Assembly: GCA_024275015.1 (NCBI GenBank)
Contig: JAJRZW010000058.1
Location: forward strand, 56,123 to 120,122
Length of the DNA stretch: 64,000 bases
DNA from: Deltaproteobacteria bacterium
GTDB lineage: Bacteria > Desulfobacterota > Desulfobulbia > Desulfobulbales > JAJRZW01
Direction of reading: 5' to 3'
In this document: in pieces, positions 1-8,952 of the stretch
Numbering within the stretch: position 1 is the stretch's first letter
Layout: the number at the start of each line of letters is the position of its first letter
Notes under the pieces: model-generated
What the model saw: only the letters and a program-made list of their open reading frames with translations
What the model was told of the DNA's origin: nothing
Databases searched by the model: none
Translations under genes and position numbers: made by a program

Positions 1-249
1 ACCGGCCTCCGGGGGGTGGCGGCATCAAGTGGCATCGTCGTCCCGGCAAGCAATCTCGGCAAATTCAAATCAGTAAGCCAGTACATCGCCCTCTGCGTCC
101 TGATCTTTCCCCTCGGGGTCATCCCCCTTGCCTCCCTGCATGAAATCGGCCGCATTATCCTCTATATCTCCCTGGCCCTGACCATAATCTCGGGGATAGA
201 CTATTTTGTCCGTCTGAAGAGAGTATTTATGACCGAGTCCGACGCCTGA
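1..249 (+). CDS. pgsA: CDP-diacylglycerol--glycerol-3-phosphate 3-phosphatidyltransferase, C-terminal part
   Basis: The reading frame is open from base 1 and begins mid-protein with TGLRGVAASSG, followed by VVPASNLGKFKSVSQ. This pattern is typical of the C-terminal third of PgsA, the integral membrane enzyme that makes phosphatidylglycerol phosphate. Two hydrophobic segments follow (IALCVLIFPLGVIPLA and IILYISLALTIISGI), matching the last membrane helices. The N-terminal CDP-alcohol phosphotransferase motif lies outside the window, so the identification rests on the tail only. The gene ends in TGA just before a promoter for tRNA-Leu. Confidence 0.8.
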   Translation, partial: TGLRGVAASSGIVVPASNLGKFKSVSQYIALCVLIFPLGVIPLASLHEIGRIILYISLALTIISGIDYFVRLKRVFMTESDA

Positions 250-269
250 ACACCGATGGCCTTTTCGCC

Positions 270-298
270 TTGACACCTTTGCCGGCTGTCTCTATATT
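270..298 (+). promoter_or_regulatory. Sigma-70 type promoter of tRNA-Leu
   Basis: A perfect -35 box TTGACA (270-275) is separated by 17 bp from the -10 box TATATT (293-298). The tRNA starts about 100 bases further on, leaving a leader to be processed. No other gene start lies in between. Confidence 0.7.
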
Positions 299-402
299 TC
301 CGCAACGTATTTCCTGATGGATCCATAAAAATTGTCTGGATGACCAAAAATTTCGATATACAGGGAAATAAACGATAAACAAATTACGATGCCATTATCT
401 TT

Positions 403-489
403 GCCGGAGTGGTGAAACTGGTAGACGCACCGGACTCAAAATCCGGCGGGGGTGACTCCGTGTCGGTTCGACTCCGACCTCCGGCACCA
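403..489 (+). tRNA. tRNA-Leu (anticodon CAA)
   Basis: The 87-nt sequence has a 7-bp acceptor stem (GCCGGAG with CTCCGGC), an anticodon loop CTCAAAA giving CAA, a long variable arm as expected for leucine, the TTCGACTC T-loop region and an encoded CCA end. It reads the UUG codon. Confidence 0.95.
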
Positions 490-549
490 GTTTGATTTTG
501 GGGCTGTTTCCTGCTTGCCGGATCCAGCCCTTCCGCATTGTGAGTTTTA

Positions 550-1884
550 ATGGTCATGGCCGATAAACTCCTGATCAAAGACTGCCGTCTGCTGGGCGAA
601 AACGGTGTTTGCAACCCCTTGCGAGACATCGTGGTAACGAATGGGGCTATCGCCACAATCAACGACTGTGGGCAAGCGCCCCCCCCCGGAGCAGATATAT
701 TAGAGGGGAAAGGCCGTCTACTACTCCCCGGTCTGATAAATACCCACTGCCACTCTCCCATGATCCTGTTCCGCGGCTTGGCCGATGACCTGCCGCTGAT
801 GACCTGGCTCAATGAGTATATCTTTCCAGCCGAGGCCCGTCTGGTTAACGCGGAAATGGCCTACCTTTGCGGACGCCTGGCCGGGGTTGAGATGCTTCTG
901 ACCGGGATCACAACCGTGGCCGATGCATATTTCCATGCCGAGGACGCCGCACGGGGCCTTATCGAAGCCGGAATGCGGGTGGTCTCAGCCCAGGGAATCA
1001 TCGACTTCCCTGCCCCCGGAGTCCCCGACCCGGACAAAAACATCGCCGCGGCCGCCGAGTTCCTCTCCGCCTTCAAACCCAGCGACCTCGCGACCCCGGC
1101 CATTTTCTGCCACTCGCCCTATACCTGCGGCCCCGAAACCCTGAAAAAAGCCAAGGCCCTTGCCCGCTCCAGCGGCTGCCTTTTCTTTATTCATCTGGCC
1201 GAGACCGAGGCCGAACTGACAATAATAAAAAAAGAACATGATTCCAGCCCGGGCCGTTACCTCAACGATCTCAGGATCCTCGACCGGGACACGGTCCTGG
1301 TTCACTGTGTCCATCTTGATGATGAAGAGATCAGGATCATCGCCGAAAACGGCGCCGCAATATCCATTTGTCCGCGTAGCAACATGAAACTGGCAAGCGG
1401 CATCGCCCCGGTCGACAAATTCCTTGACGCCGGAATCAGGGTTGGACTGGGGACCGACAGCGCCGCGAGCAACAATGCCCTGGACATCCTCCTTGAAATG
1501 GATATGGCCGCAAAGTCGATGAAAACAGCGCGGGACAACGCCGCCATCCTGCCGGCCCGGGATGCCTTTGCCATGGCCACCACCGGGGGAGCGGACTGTC
1601 TCGGCCTTGGGGAGGAAATCGGCCGGATTGAGGCGGGGATGCGGGCGGATATGATAATAATAGATACCGACAGTCCCTCTCTTACCCCGCAATACCACGG
1701 TCATTCTCTGCTGACCTACAGTGCCTGCGGACGCGACGTGACCGATGTGATAGTAAACGGCCGGGTGGTGATTAAAGATCGGGTTCCGACCCTGGTAAAT
1801 ATCGACACGGTCATGGCCGCAGTACATAAACTGTCCCGTACAGCCTTCCCGTATCAGCCCCCGGGTCCACGAAGCAGGGGTTGA
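550..1884 (+). CDS. Amidohydrolase, MTA/SAH deaminase or aminofutalosine deaminase type
   Basis: This 444-residue protein belongs to the metal-dependent amidohydrolases of the MtaD/SsnA group, which deaminate adenosine-like compounds. Metal ligands are visible in the expected order: NTHCHSP (His66, His68), FIHLAETEAE (His near 215), a His near 255 in HCVHLDDEE, and the Asp of GTDSAASNN near 302. The fold starts and ends with the small beta-sandwich typical of the family. The likely substrate is 5-methylthioadenosine or S-adenosylhomocysteine. The same family includes 6-aminofutalosine deaminase (MqnX) of menaquinone synthesis, and the two cannot be separated by eye. A UbiD-family decarboxylase at 18.8 kb makes the menaquinone reading worth testing. 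An alternative ATG lies two codons in, at 556. Confidence 0.8.
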   Translation: MVMADKLLIKDCRLLGENGVCNPLRDIVVTNGAIATINDCGQAPPPGADILEGKGRLLLPGLINTHCHSPMILFRGLADDLPLMTWLNEYIFPAEARLVNAEMAYLCGRLAGVEMLLTGITTVADAYFHAEDAARGLIEAGMRVVSAQGIIDFPAPGVPDPDKNIAAAAEFLSAFKPSDLATPAIFCHSPYTCGPETLKKAKALARSSGCLFFIHLAETEAELTIIKKEHDSSPGRYLNDLRILDRDTVLVHCVHLDDEEIRIIAENGAAISICPRSNMKLASGIAPVDKFLDAGIRVGLGTDSAASNNALDILLEMDMAAKSMKTARDNAAILPARDAFAMATTGGADCLGLGEEIGRIEAGMRADMIIIDTDSPSLTPQYHGHSLLTYSACGRDVTDVIVNGRVVIKDRVPTLVNIDTVMAAVHKLSRTAFPYQPPGPRSRG

Positions 1885-1938
1885 TACGGCTCACTTGCCC
1901 GGGGTGCATGCGCCAACAAATCCGTCACGAATTCATCC

Positions 1939-2589
1939 TCAGTGTTTTTCGCTCCACCCCTCTTCCCCGACCAGACTGACAAAACGCACCCGGTCGATAA
2001 CCATGGTCCGTGGTTTCCCCTGCTTTTTCTTCACCACGGTCAGGGACTGGACATCCCGTCCCCCCACCGGTATCACCATCCGTCCGCCCTCGTCAAGCTG
2101 GGCAAAGAGAGTCGCGGGGATATCAGGCCCGCCGGCAGTGACGATCATCGCATCAAAAGGGGCCTGCTCCGGCCACCCGAGGGTGCCGTCACCGACCCGA
2201 TAGAGGATATTGACCTGGCCCATTTCCGTCAATCGCTTCCGGGCCGCAAGCGACAGGGAACGCAGACGCTCAACGGTACAAACCCTGGCGGCAAGACGGG
2301 CCAGAACTGCGGTCTGATATCCGCAGCCGGTCCCGATCTCAAGAACCTTGTCGTTCCCTGTCAGTCCCAGGGCCTGGGTCATGAGAGCGACGATATAGGG
2401 CTGGGATATGGTCTGCCCCTGACCAATGGGCAGGGGATGATCCTTATAAGCGCCGGCGGCAAGAGCCTGGTCAACAAAAATGTGCCGGGGAATCGTGGAC
2501 ATGGCTTCAAGCAGGGCGGGATTATCTATACCGCGGGATACAAGCTGCTCGCGGACCATCTGTTGACGCAGTCTTTGATATCTGGGCAT
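1939..2589 (-). CDS. pcm: Protein-L-isoaspartate O-methyltransferase
   Basis: The 216-residue protein has the full length of the family. It carries GQGQTISQPYIVALM, the substrate-binding signature, and VLEIGTGCGYQTAVLA, the S-adenosylmethionine-binding motif I (about residues 78-93). The enzyme methylates isoaspartyl residues in aged cytoplasmic proteins as the first step of their repair. The gene follows a small lipoprotein gene with a 3-bp gap on the same strand, so the two are probably co-transcribed. Confidence 0.93.
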   Translation of the reverse strand: MPRYQRLRQQMVREQLVSRGIDNPALLEAMSTIPRHIFVDQALAAGAYKDHPLPIGQGQTISQPYIVALMTQALGLTGNDKVLEIGTGCGYQTAVLARLAARVCTVERLRSLSLAARKRLTEMGQVNILYRVGDGTLGWPEQAPFDAMIVTAGGPDIPATLFAQLDEGGRMVIPVGGRDVQSLTVVKKKQGKPRTMVIDRVRFVSLVGEEGWSEKH

Positions 2590-2592
2590 GGA

Positions 2593-2940
2593 TTAATGAA
2601 TCTTTTCCTCATATTCGCAATGACTGACGACCTTATCTTTTACAAGGCATTTTACCGTGTCAATCGTCTCATGACCAATAACCCCGGCAAGCAACGGCAC
2701 CCGTCTGCCGCGTGAACGCCGCAGGTCCTTAAATATCATGGTTTTCCCCATACCCTGACCGTTTTTAACCTCCGAAGGTTCACCAAGGACCTTGACCAGT
2801 TCCATCTCGCTGGTCCGTCCCGCTTCAACCAGGCTGACCTGGTAAGCCAGATGCTTCAGGCCCCCGGCCGAATAACATCCCGAGAAAAAAAACAGAGGGA
2901 AAACCATCAATCCGATGGGCAAATGCTTTTTCTTCAACAA
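2593..2940 (-). CDS. Small lipoprotein of unknown function
   Basis: I place the start at TTG 2940, because an AGGAGG lies 8-13 bases upstream on this strand and the protein then begins with a lipoprotein signal peptide (LKKKHLPIGLMVFPLFF) ending in the lipobox FSGC. A second in-frame TTG is at 2937. The open frame extends further upstream to 3105, but that part is repeat A1 and is not convincing coding sequence. The mature protein of about 90 residues contains SEMELVKVLGEPSEV, resembling the SmpA/BamE-like pattern in which small outer-membrane lipoproteins carry a 'VLGxPsxV' stretch. That relation is an inference and the function is unknown. Confidence 0.65.
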   Translation of the reverse strand: MLKKKHLPIGLMVFPLFFFSGCYSAGGLKHLAYQVSLVEAGRTSEMELVKVLGEPSEVKNGQGMGKTMIFKDLRRSRGRRVPLLAGVIGHETIDTVKCLVKDKVVSHCEYEEKIH

Positions 2941-2997
2941 GGCTCCTGTCCTCCTCAGCAAACAATAAAAAATAAAATTCCTACCAGAAAACATCCT

Positions 2998-3135
2998 GGA
3001 TCCGTGAGCGTTCGGGAATGGTGCAGACACAGGTCGGGCAACTCGTTGATTATACGGTATATCGAAGAGTTGCGCCGACACGGCAGATGTGCCCTTCCCG
3101 GACACCCCGTAGGGCGGCGGGTAAAATTCCCGCCA
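2998..3135 (+). repeat. Family A palindromic repeat, copy A1
   Basis: This copy runs from GGATCCGTGAGCG to the GGGCGGCGGG arm and contains a central hairpin around GTTGATTATACGGTATATC. Related copies lie at 25771-25885, 32873-33084 and 59581-59809. All contain the short AT-rich palindrome flanked by GC-rich arms and a ccgCCGCCC segment. It overlaps the upstream region of the lipoprotein gene. Confidence 0.7.
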
Positions 3136-3144
3136 ATGGTTACT

Positions 3145-3302
3145 TTAACAGACTGTTGAAAAAGCCGTCCTGGCTTTTTCAACTCCCGGTTGGCCAAAGC
3201 AAGTTCCAGCCAACCTCTCAATTTTATTGATTTTTTAAAACCCTATAAAATCGGCGATGCGTCCATGCACCGCGACCAGTCCGTTTTTCAACGGACTGTT
3301 AA
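3145..3302 (-). repeat. Family B MITE-like repeat, copy B1
   Basis: This is a complete copy bounded by TTAACAG on one side and CTGTTAA on the other. The ends form inverted repeats and the interior contains two further hairpins, including the pair AAAAAGCC/GGCTTTTT. It is about 158 bp long and encodes nothing. Confidence 0.8.
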
Positions 3303-3796
3303 ACAACATGACGCAAACTCAGACGATTACGTAAAAAAACCGCACGATGCCGTCACAGACCCAGGAACATAGTCGATTCCAATGAAAACTTACTAAAAAA
3401 AGATGGGAACGGGCAAACAATATTGCCTTCATGTAATTTTATCCGCAAAGTCATACTCTTTGGTCTGCGCCTGCTTATCTCATTGTTTTTGCGTAACAAT
3501 GCCTCATACCGTCACCATCGAGCCTGTTCCAAGATATCCTAAAAAAGATTCTCTCAGTGCTAACAGCCTAAAAAGATTGCCTTTTTATAGAGTATTTGCT
3601 ATTCAAAAGATGTTGAAAGCTAGCAATACAGAACAGAGAAAAATTTGAGCATGCGGAATAAACTTTCCAAATGGACGTATTTTTTTGCCAAACAAATATT
3701 TGCATGATAGACGAAAGTTTCGTAAGCTTGGTTGAGGTTGTCTTTTTTTCGGGAAAACATATTCCCCCCGGCTCCTGACCTTGAGATGGTGATAGG
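3303..3796. other. AT-rich gene-free spacer
   Basis: About 490 bases with clearly lower GC content than the surroundings. The short open frames inside it do not resemble proteins I recognise. I see no repeat family copy, no clear promoter and no cluster of DnaA boxes, only single near-matches such as TTATCCGCA near 3440. Confidence 0.5.
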
Positions 3797-5140
3797 ATGA
3801 AATGCCCCAAATGTGGATTCATATCATTTGATGATCTGTCCACCTGCACCAAGTGTTCCACGGATCTGTCCGAGGTGGCTCAGGAATTACATGGAACCGG
3901 TACCGAAACCGAGCCGGAATTCTTCCTTGGCAGCGCGATCAAAAATACCAACCTCGATTTTGATGATACCTTTTCCTCAACCCAGACACTCCCCCCCCTT
4001 GAAAGTGACGTTGAACTTGACTTCGACGACACCGCAAATACCAGCAGAGAGATTTCTTTTTCACCCGACGGTGCCCCGCCTGCGGACATTGATTTAGACA
4101 GCACCGGAGATGTGGCCCTGGAACTGGGTGAAATCATGCCCATTGATGTGTCGCAGCTGGATTCGACTATGGAGATATCCGCTTTAGCCGCGCAAGGCGC
4201 GGATACCGGCACGGAATCCATGCCCGACGACGCGACCATGGCCATGGGGCTTGAGAATCTCACCTCACAGAACCTGGCAGCACTGTCGGAAGAAGATGAT
4301 ACCCCGGACCTGACGGCCCAATTAGCCGACCTTGACGAAGCAGAACCATCAGCAGCAGAGCTGGACGAGACTATGGTTCTCTCTGATCTGGAGTTTGACA
4401 GTGCCACTGATGCCGATGAATCCTTGGACGAAACCATAGCCCTGCCTGAGCTTGATCAACTGGATATCGATATTGACGAAGCGGGAGAGCCCCTGGAAGA
4501 GTTAGCCCTTGACGCCACCGCGGTCACAGACCTCGCCAAACTCAAAGGCATTGAAGACGTTAACCTCGATGAACCAGCCGAAGATTCCGATACATTGCCA
4601 GAGCCGGAACTGAATCTGGATGAAATCGACCTCAGTGACCTGGTTGAACCTCTGGAGAAAAACACTCCGATTAAAGAATCTCCGGCAACAAAAGCACGCA
4701 CATCTACGGAAACGGAAGAGGAAGAGGAAAGCGAGGCCGACGAACTGGCCGACATCGACCTTGACAGTACCGCCGATGTCCTTGATCTCTCCAGCCTTGA
4801 CAACGAAGACGAAATACCGCTGCCCGAAATTGAAACTGAGGACATCGACAGCGATGTCCTCATCGGAGAAAAAAACGCCCTTCCTTCTCTCGATCTTGAT
4901 CAGCTTGACTTCGTCGACGGAGACAGCGACAAAACCGGAGAGCAGGAGCCAATAGTCGATCTTTCTTCCCTGATCGAAGAAGAAGGGGTACAGGACGAAG
5001 GTGATGCCACTATTGAGCTCGATCTCCTTTCAGATGAACCCATCCCGGCCCCTGACGCCGATTCCACTCAAGATATCCCCGAGATTGAAGTTGACATGAC
5101 CCCGATAGACGAAGACGCGCCTCCCGACCTCCCCGAGTAA
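3797..5140 (+). CDS. Large acidic protein with N-terminal zinc ribbon
   Basis: The first 20 residues hold a zinc-ribbon pattern with four cysteines (Cys3, Cys6, Cys17, Cys20). The remaining 425 residues are dominated by Asp, Glu, Leu, Ile, Ser and Thr, with recurring short motifs such as DIDLDST and LDLSSL. No membrane segment or signal peptide is visible, so the protein is probably cytoplasmic and largely disordered. The sequence is unusually acidic and almost free of Lys, Arg and aromatic residues. I do not recognise a named family. The zinc ribbon could anchor the acidic tail to a partner, but that is speculation. It stands alone between an AT-rich spacer and tRNA-Phe. Confidence 0.85.
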   Translation: MKCPKCGFISFDDLSTCTKCSTDLSEVAQELHGTGTETEPEFFLGSAIKNTNLDFDDTFSSTQTLPPLESDVELDFDDTANTSREISFSPDGAPPADIDLDSTGDVALELGEIMPIDVSQLDSTMEISALAAQGADTGTESMPDDATMAMGLENLTSQNLAALSEEDDTPDLTAQLADLDEAEPSAAELDETMVLSDLEFDSATDADESLDETIALPELDQLDIDIDEAGEPLEELALDATAVTDLAKLKGIEDVNLDEPAEDSDTLPEPELNLDEIDLSDLVEPLEKNTPIKESPATKARTSTETEEEEESEADELADIDLDSTADVLDLSSLDNEDEIPLPEIETEDIDSDVLIGEKNALPSLDLDQLDFVDGDSDKTGEQEPIVDLSSLIEEEGVQDEGDATIELDLLSDEPIPAPDADSTQDIPEIEVDMTPIDEDAPPDLPE

Positions 5141-5195
5141 AACGGGTATTAAAAAAAACCACAGACCACATCGCACTCACAGATTGAGAAAAGGC

Positions 5196-5224
5196 TTGAC
5201 ATCCACCCGTCAATGCCATTATTT
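5196..5224 (+). promoter_or_regulatory. Sigma-70 type promoter of tRNA-Phe
   Basis: TTGACA at 5196-5201 is followed after 17 bp by TTATTT at 5219-5224. The tRNA starts about 20 bases downstream. Confidence 0.65.
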
Positions 5225-5244
5225 TATCCCACTCTTCCACCAAT

Positions 5245-5320
<76 letters not shown>

Positions 5321-5420
5321 AACGGCAAAACCCGGGATCCCCTTCGTGTGGGTTCCTTTTTCCTCCTCTCTCGCCCCTTCACTGGTAACAAAAAAAACAG
5401 GAAGGTGCGACCGCTGAGAA

Positions 5421-5436
5421 TGTTTCACGTGAAACA
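5421..5436. promoter_or_regulatory. parS: parS centromere site
   Basis: The 16-bp sequence TGTTTCACGTGAAACA is a perfect match to the canonical bacterial parS palindrome bound by ParB. It lies 88 bp upstream of parA. ParB spreads from such sites to load condensin and to segregate the origin region, and parS sites normally cluster near oriC. Confidence 0.95.
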
Positions 5437-5523
5437 TAGAAAAGCAGATTCCCCCTATTCTTTTTTCACCTTGCGCCAGATCCGCATTACATGTAATTTT
5501 CGACAATAACCAAAGGAAATGCC

Positions 5524-6321
5524 ATGAAAAACAGCGGTAGTAAAATCATAGCACTGGCGAACCAGAAAGGCGGGGTGGGCAAGACTACCACTGCGGTCAA
5601 TATGGCTGCCGCCCTTGCCAGTCTGGGACAGAAAGTGCTATTGGTGGACTCGGATCCGCAGGGCAATGCCAGCAGCGGTATGGGGATAGACGCGAGGGAA
5701 TCAGAAAGACACCTGTATCACTGCCTCATCGGAGAAAGCACTGTTGCCGCAGCAACAGTGCAAATTGAAGGTTTTGATGCCCTGTACCTGCTGCCGACTC
5801 ATATCGACCTGATAGGAACCGAGGTCGAACTGATGCATAAAAAAGAACGCGAGACCTTCCTGAAAAAAACCTTGGTGCCGGTTCGCAACGATTTCGATTA
5901 TATTCTTGTTGACTGTCCCCCCTCTCTCGGGCTGTTGACCATCAACGCCCTTACCGCCGCAGACGCGGTAATCATACCTCTGCAATGCGAATATTTCGCC
6001 CTCGAAGGCCTCAGTCAGTTGATCAGGACTATCCGCCTGGTCAAAAACAGCTATAATCCTGGCCTCACTATTGAAGGGCTGCTGCTGACCATGTATGATC
6101 GCCGCAACAAGCTCACCTACCAGGTGGCTCGGGAGGTCAAAAACCACTTCAAGGACACGGTGTACTCTACCCATATTCCGAGAAACGTTCGTCTGAGCGA
6201 AAGCCCAAGCCATGGCAAACCGATAACCATCTATGACCCTTCATCAAGCGGGGCCACCAGTTATATGAATCTGGGACGGGAGTTCCTCAAGAAACAGAAG
6301 CAGAGGAGGGAAACCAAATGA
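5524..6321 (+). CDS. parA: Chromosome partitioning ATPase ParA/Soj
   Basis: The 265-residue protein begins with a ParA-type deviant Walker A box (QKGGVGKTTTAVN, about residues 13-25). It is followed by LLVDSDPQGN (Walker A') and DYILVDCPPSLGLLT (Walker B). The length is typical of chromosomal Soj proteins. A ribosome binding site (AAAGGAAA) precedes the ATG. The gene overlaps parB by four bases (ATGA), and a perfect parS lies just upstream. Together these form a complete chromosome segregation locus. Confidence 0.96.
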   Translation: MKNSGSKIIALANQKGGVGKTTTAVNMAAALASLGQKVLLVDSDPQGNASSGMGIDARESERHLYHCLIGESTVAAATVQIEGFDALYLLPTHIDLIGTEVELMHKKERETFLKKTLVPVRNDFDYILVDCPPSLGLLTINALTAADAVIIPLQCEYFALEGLSQLIRTIRLVKNSYNPGLTIEGLLLTMYDRRNKLTYQVAREVKNHFKDTVYSTHIPRNVRLSESPSHGKPITIYDPSSSGATSYMNLGREFLKKQKQRRETK

Positions 6322-7223
6322 GTCGATTATCCGGCCTGGGCAAAGGTCTTGACGCCCTCCTGCCTGCGTCCGAAGAGGGATCGCACGGAGAATCCGGGCT
6401 GCTTATCTGCCCCGTTGACCAGATAAGCCCTAATCCTTTTCAGCCCCGCAAGGATATCACCTCCGTCCCCTTGGTCCAATTAGCCGAATCTATCCGCCAC
6501 AACGGCATCATTCAGCCATTGGTAGTCAGAAAAAAAGGCGGCGGTGGCTATGAAATAATTGCCGGGGAACGACGGTGGCGTGCGGCGCAATTAGCCGGTT
6601 TAACCGAAGTACCGGTAATCGCCCGCGATGCCAGTGAACAGACCCGGCTTGAATTAGCTATTATTGAAAACATCCAACGCCAGAACCTCAACCCCCTGGA
6701 AGAGGCAATGGCATACAAACGGCTCATTGACGAGTTTGAACTTACCCAGGATGAGGTAGCGAGGAAGGTCGGCAAGGAACGCTCAACCATCACCAATCTC
6801 CTCCGGGTCCTGCAATTGCCGGACTATGCCAAGGAAGACCTCTCATGCGGCAAAATCAGCCTTGGCCACGCCCGGGTTCTCCTGAGCCTGAGCAAAAACC
6901 CGGAAGCAATGAAGGAACTGCATGGCCAGATGCTCAACCAGGGGATGTCGGTAAGACAGGCGGAAAAAACGGCCAAGGGAGTCAAACGCCGTCTTGGTTT
7001 TGGCCCGAAAACAAGCCCCCGACAGAACAGCAAGGTAAATCAGGAGATGGACAATCTTCCGGAATCATATTGCCTTGCCCTGCAGAACGACATGGTAAGG
7101 ATTCTGGGGACCAAGGTCAGAATTATCCAGGCCGGTAATCGCGGCAAGGTTGAAATAGAATATTACTCCCACGACGACCTTGAGCGCCTTATGGGCCTAA
7201 TCACCACGGCAAGCCCAGAGTAA
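6318..7223 (+). CDS. parB: Chromosome partitioning protein ParB/Spo0J
   Basis: The 301-residue protein contains the ParB N-terminal CTPase domain, with the GERRWRAAQLAG box near residues 83-94, followed by a helix-turn-helix (TQDEVARKVGKERSTITNLL) that recognises parS. The C-terminal dimerisation region is followed by the stop codon. The start overlaps the parA stop, which indicates translational coupling. ParB is a CTP-dependent DNA clamp that loads at parS and works with ParA. Confidence 0.96.
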   Translation: MSRLSGLGKGLDALLPASEEGSHGESGLLICPVDQISPNPFQPRKDITSVPLVQLAESIRHNGIIQPLVVRKKGGGGYEIIAGERRWRAAQLAGLTEVPVIARDASEQTRLELAIIENIQRQNLNPLEEAMAYKRLIDEFELTQDEVARKVGKERSTITNLLRVLQLPDYAKEDLSCGKISLGHARVLLSLSKNPEAMKELHGQMLNQGMSVRQAEKTAKGVKRRLGFGPKTSPRQNSKVNQEMDNLPESYCLALQNDMVRILGTKVRIIQAGNRGKVEIEYYSHDDLERLMGLITTASPE

Positions 7224-7225
7224 AC

Positions 7226-8053
7226 GTGACCCAGCATCGTCAAGGAATACGGCCGCAGATGCTCGAAAATGCCCGGGTTAAAAATATAGTTTCCCTTGGC
7301 GCCGAACTCTTCCGTATAGGCCTTCACTCCCCACGGATAGCGAAAATTTCACGGCCAGCCCATTTTGTCATGGTCCGGACAAGCCCGGGAATCTCCCCCC
7401 TTCTCTGTCGTCCCTTCTCCATCTACCAGAGCAATACCGACGGCACCCTGGAGATTCTTTTCCGCCGTCTCGGCCCCGGCACCACGAACATATCCCGGCT
7501 CCGACCAAGAGACGAAGTTCAACTTACCGGACCATTGGGAACGCCCTTTGACCTTGGGCGCCGAGAGGAATACATCCTAATTGCCGGCGGGGTCGGGATT
7601 GCGCCGATATTCATGGCGGCAAAACATCTGCAACGCCATAAACGCCGCAACCTGACCGTAATCGCCGGGGCCGCAACAGCGGCCGAAATCCATCCCCTGA
7701 TCCAGGACTTCAAGGATATTGATATCATCTGTGACATTACCACCGTTGACGGCAGTGCCGGCCACAAGGGTCTGGTGACCGACCTCATAACCCCGGCGAC
7801 GACAAAACACGATATGGGCCACACCGGAATAATCTGCTGCGGCCCAACCCCGATGATGGCTGCGGTCGCGGCCCGGGCCGCAGACCTCGGGATCGAATGC
7901 CAGGTATCACTTGAGACCATGATGGCCTGCGGTATATCTGCCTGCCTCGGCTGCGCGGTCGCGATCCGTGGCTCTGAAAAATATTTCCATGTATGCAAGG
8001 ACGGCCCGGTCTTTCGGGCTGACGAGATCGAATGGGACAGACTCCGCGATTAA
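7226..8053 (+). CDS. pyrK: Dihydroorotate dehydrogenase electron transfer subunit
   Basis: This 275-residue iron-sulfur flavoprotein passes electrons from dihydroorotate dehydrogenase B to NAD. Visible motifs are RPFSIY for FAD binding, GGVGIAP in the NAD-binding domain, and a C-terminal [2Fe-2S] cysteine set (CGISACLGC, then HVCKDGPVF). The GTG start lies two bases after the parB stop, and an ATG at 7259 is a possible alternative. The gene overlaps pyrD by 22 bases. The pairing with a class 1B PyrD supports an NAD-linked enzyme of pyrimidine synthesis. Confidence 0.94.
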   Translation: MTQHRQGIRPQMLENARVKNIVSLGAELFRIGLHSPRIAKISRPAHFVMVRTSPGISPLLCRPFSIYQSNTDGTLEILFRRLGPGTTNISRLRPRDEVQLTGPLGTPFDLGRREEYILIAGGVGIAPIFMAAKHLQRHKRRNLTVIAGAATAAEIHPLIQDFKDIDIICDITTVDGSAGHKGLVTDLITPATTKHDMGHTGIICCGPTPMMAAVAARAADLGIECQVSLETMMACGISACLGCAVAIRGSEKYFHVCKDGPVFRADEIEWDRLRD

Positions 8054-8952
8054 AAGTCGACATTGGCGGGCTGAAGCTTGATAATCCGGTCATGACCGCC
8101 TCCGGGACCTTTGGCTATGGGGAGGAATTCAGTCAGCTGACCGACATCGATCGTCTCGGGGCCATAGTGGCCAAGGGGATATCGCTTTTACCAAGGCCGG
8201 GCAACCCGCCGCCGCGAATCTGTGAAACTGCGGCCGGATTGCTCAACGCCATCGGCCTGGAAAATGTCGGCATTAAAAGGTTTATCCGCGAAAAGGTCCC
8301 CTTCCTGCGCCGTTGCGGTACCAAGGTGATCGCCAACATACTGGGGGACCGGGTTGAAGACTACGGCGAACTCTGCGCCATCCTCTCCGATTGTGACGGT
8401 GTTGACGCCATCGAGGTCAATATTTCCTGCCCCAATGTAAAAAAAGGCGGCATGGCCTTTGGCACCGACCCGGACACCGTTGCCGAAATCACAAAAACAT
8501 GCAAAGAAAACAGTAAGTTACCGGTAATAATAAAACTTTCACCAAATGTCACCGATATCACCCTGACCGCCAGGGCCGCTGCCGCAGCCGGGGCGGACGC
8601 CCTGTCCCTGATTAATACCATCACCGCCATGGCCATTGACACGGAAAAACGAAAAGCGGTACTCGGCAATATCATCGGCGGCCTCTCTGGTCCAGCGATA
8701 AAGCCGGTGGCCCTGCGCATGGTCTGGCAGACGGCCCAGGCGGTGGATATCCCCCTTATCGGCATCGGCGGCATCATGACCGCCACTGACGCGATTGAAT
8801 TTATCCTCGCCGGCGCCACTGCGGTCCAGGTTGGGACCGCCAACTTCATCAACCCCGGAACCGGTGAGGATATAGTCCACGGCCTGAGTGAATACATGAA
8901 CCGCCACGGGACAAGAGATATAAATGAACTCCGCGGAGCAATAAACAGCTGA
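8032..8952 (+). CDS. pyrD: Dihydroorotate dehydrogenase, class 1B catalytic subunit
   Basis: The 306-residue FMN enzyme oxidises dihydroorotate to orotate in the cytoplasm. It shows the N-terminal [15 protein letters not shown] stretch, the class 1 active-site loop [11 protein letters not shown] with the base cysteine, and the FMN phosphate region [11 protein letters not shown]. The start codon lies within the end of pyrK, and the TGA overlaps the ATG of the next gene, so pyrK, pyrD and the phosphatase form one tightly packed operon. Confidence 0.95.
   Translation: MGQTPRLKVDIGGLKLDNPVMTASGTFGYGEEFSQLTDIDRLGAIVAKGISLLPRPGNPPPRICETAAGLLNAIGLENVGIKRFIREKVPFLRRCGTKVIANILGDRVEDYGELCAILSDCDGVDAIEVNISCPNVKKGGMAFGTDPDTVAEITKTCKENSKLPVIIKLSPNVTDITLTARAAAAAGADALSLINTITAMAIDTEKRKAVLGNIIGGLSGPAIKPVALRMVWQTAQAVDIPLIGIGGIMTATDAIEFILAGATAVQVGTANFINPGTGEDIVHGLSEYMNRHGTRDINELRGAINS

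Noticed and set aside
985..1827. Open frame of 280 codons on the minus strand
   Set aside because: It is antisense to the amidohydrolase gene, whose metal motifs are intact, and its protein has low-complexity Gly/Val/Asp content without recognisable domains.
1942..2715. Open frame of 257 codons on the plus strand
   Set aside because: It is antisense to pcm and the lipoprotein gene. The pcm motifs are unambiguous.
3403..3648. Open frame of 81 codons in the AT-rich spacer
   Set aside because: No ribosome binding site, no recognisable domain and a composition unlike the neighbouring genes.
3303..3796. Replication origin in the AT-rich spacer
   Set aside because: No cluster of DnaA boxes or AT-rich 13-mers is visible, only isolated near-matches.
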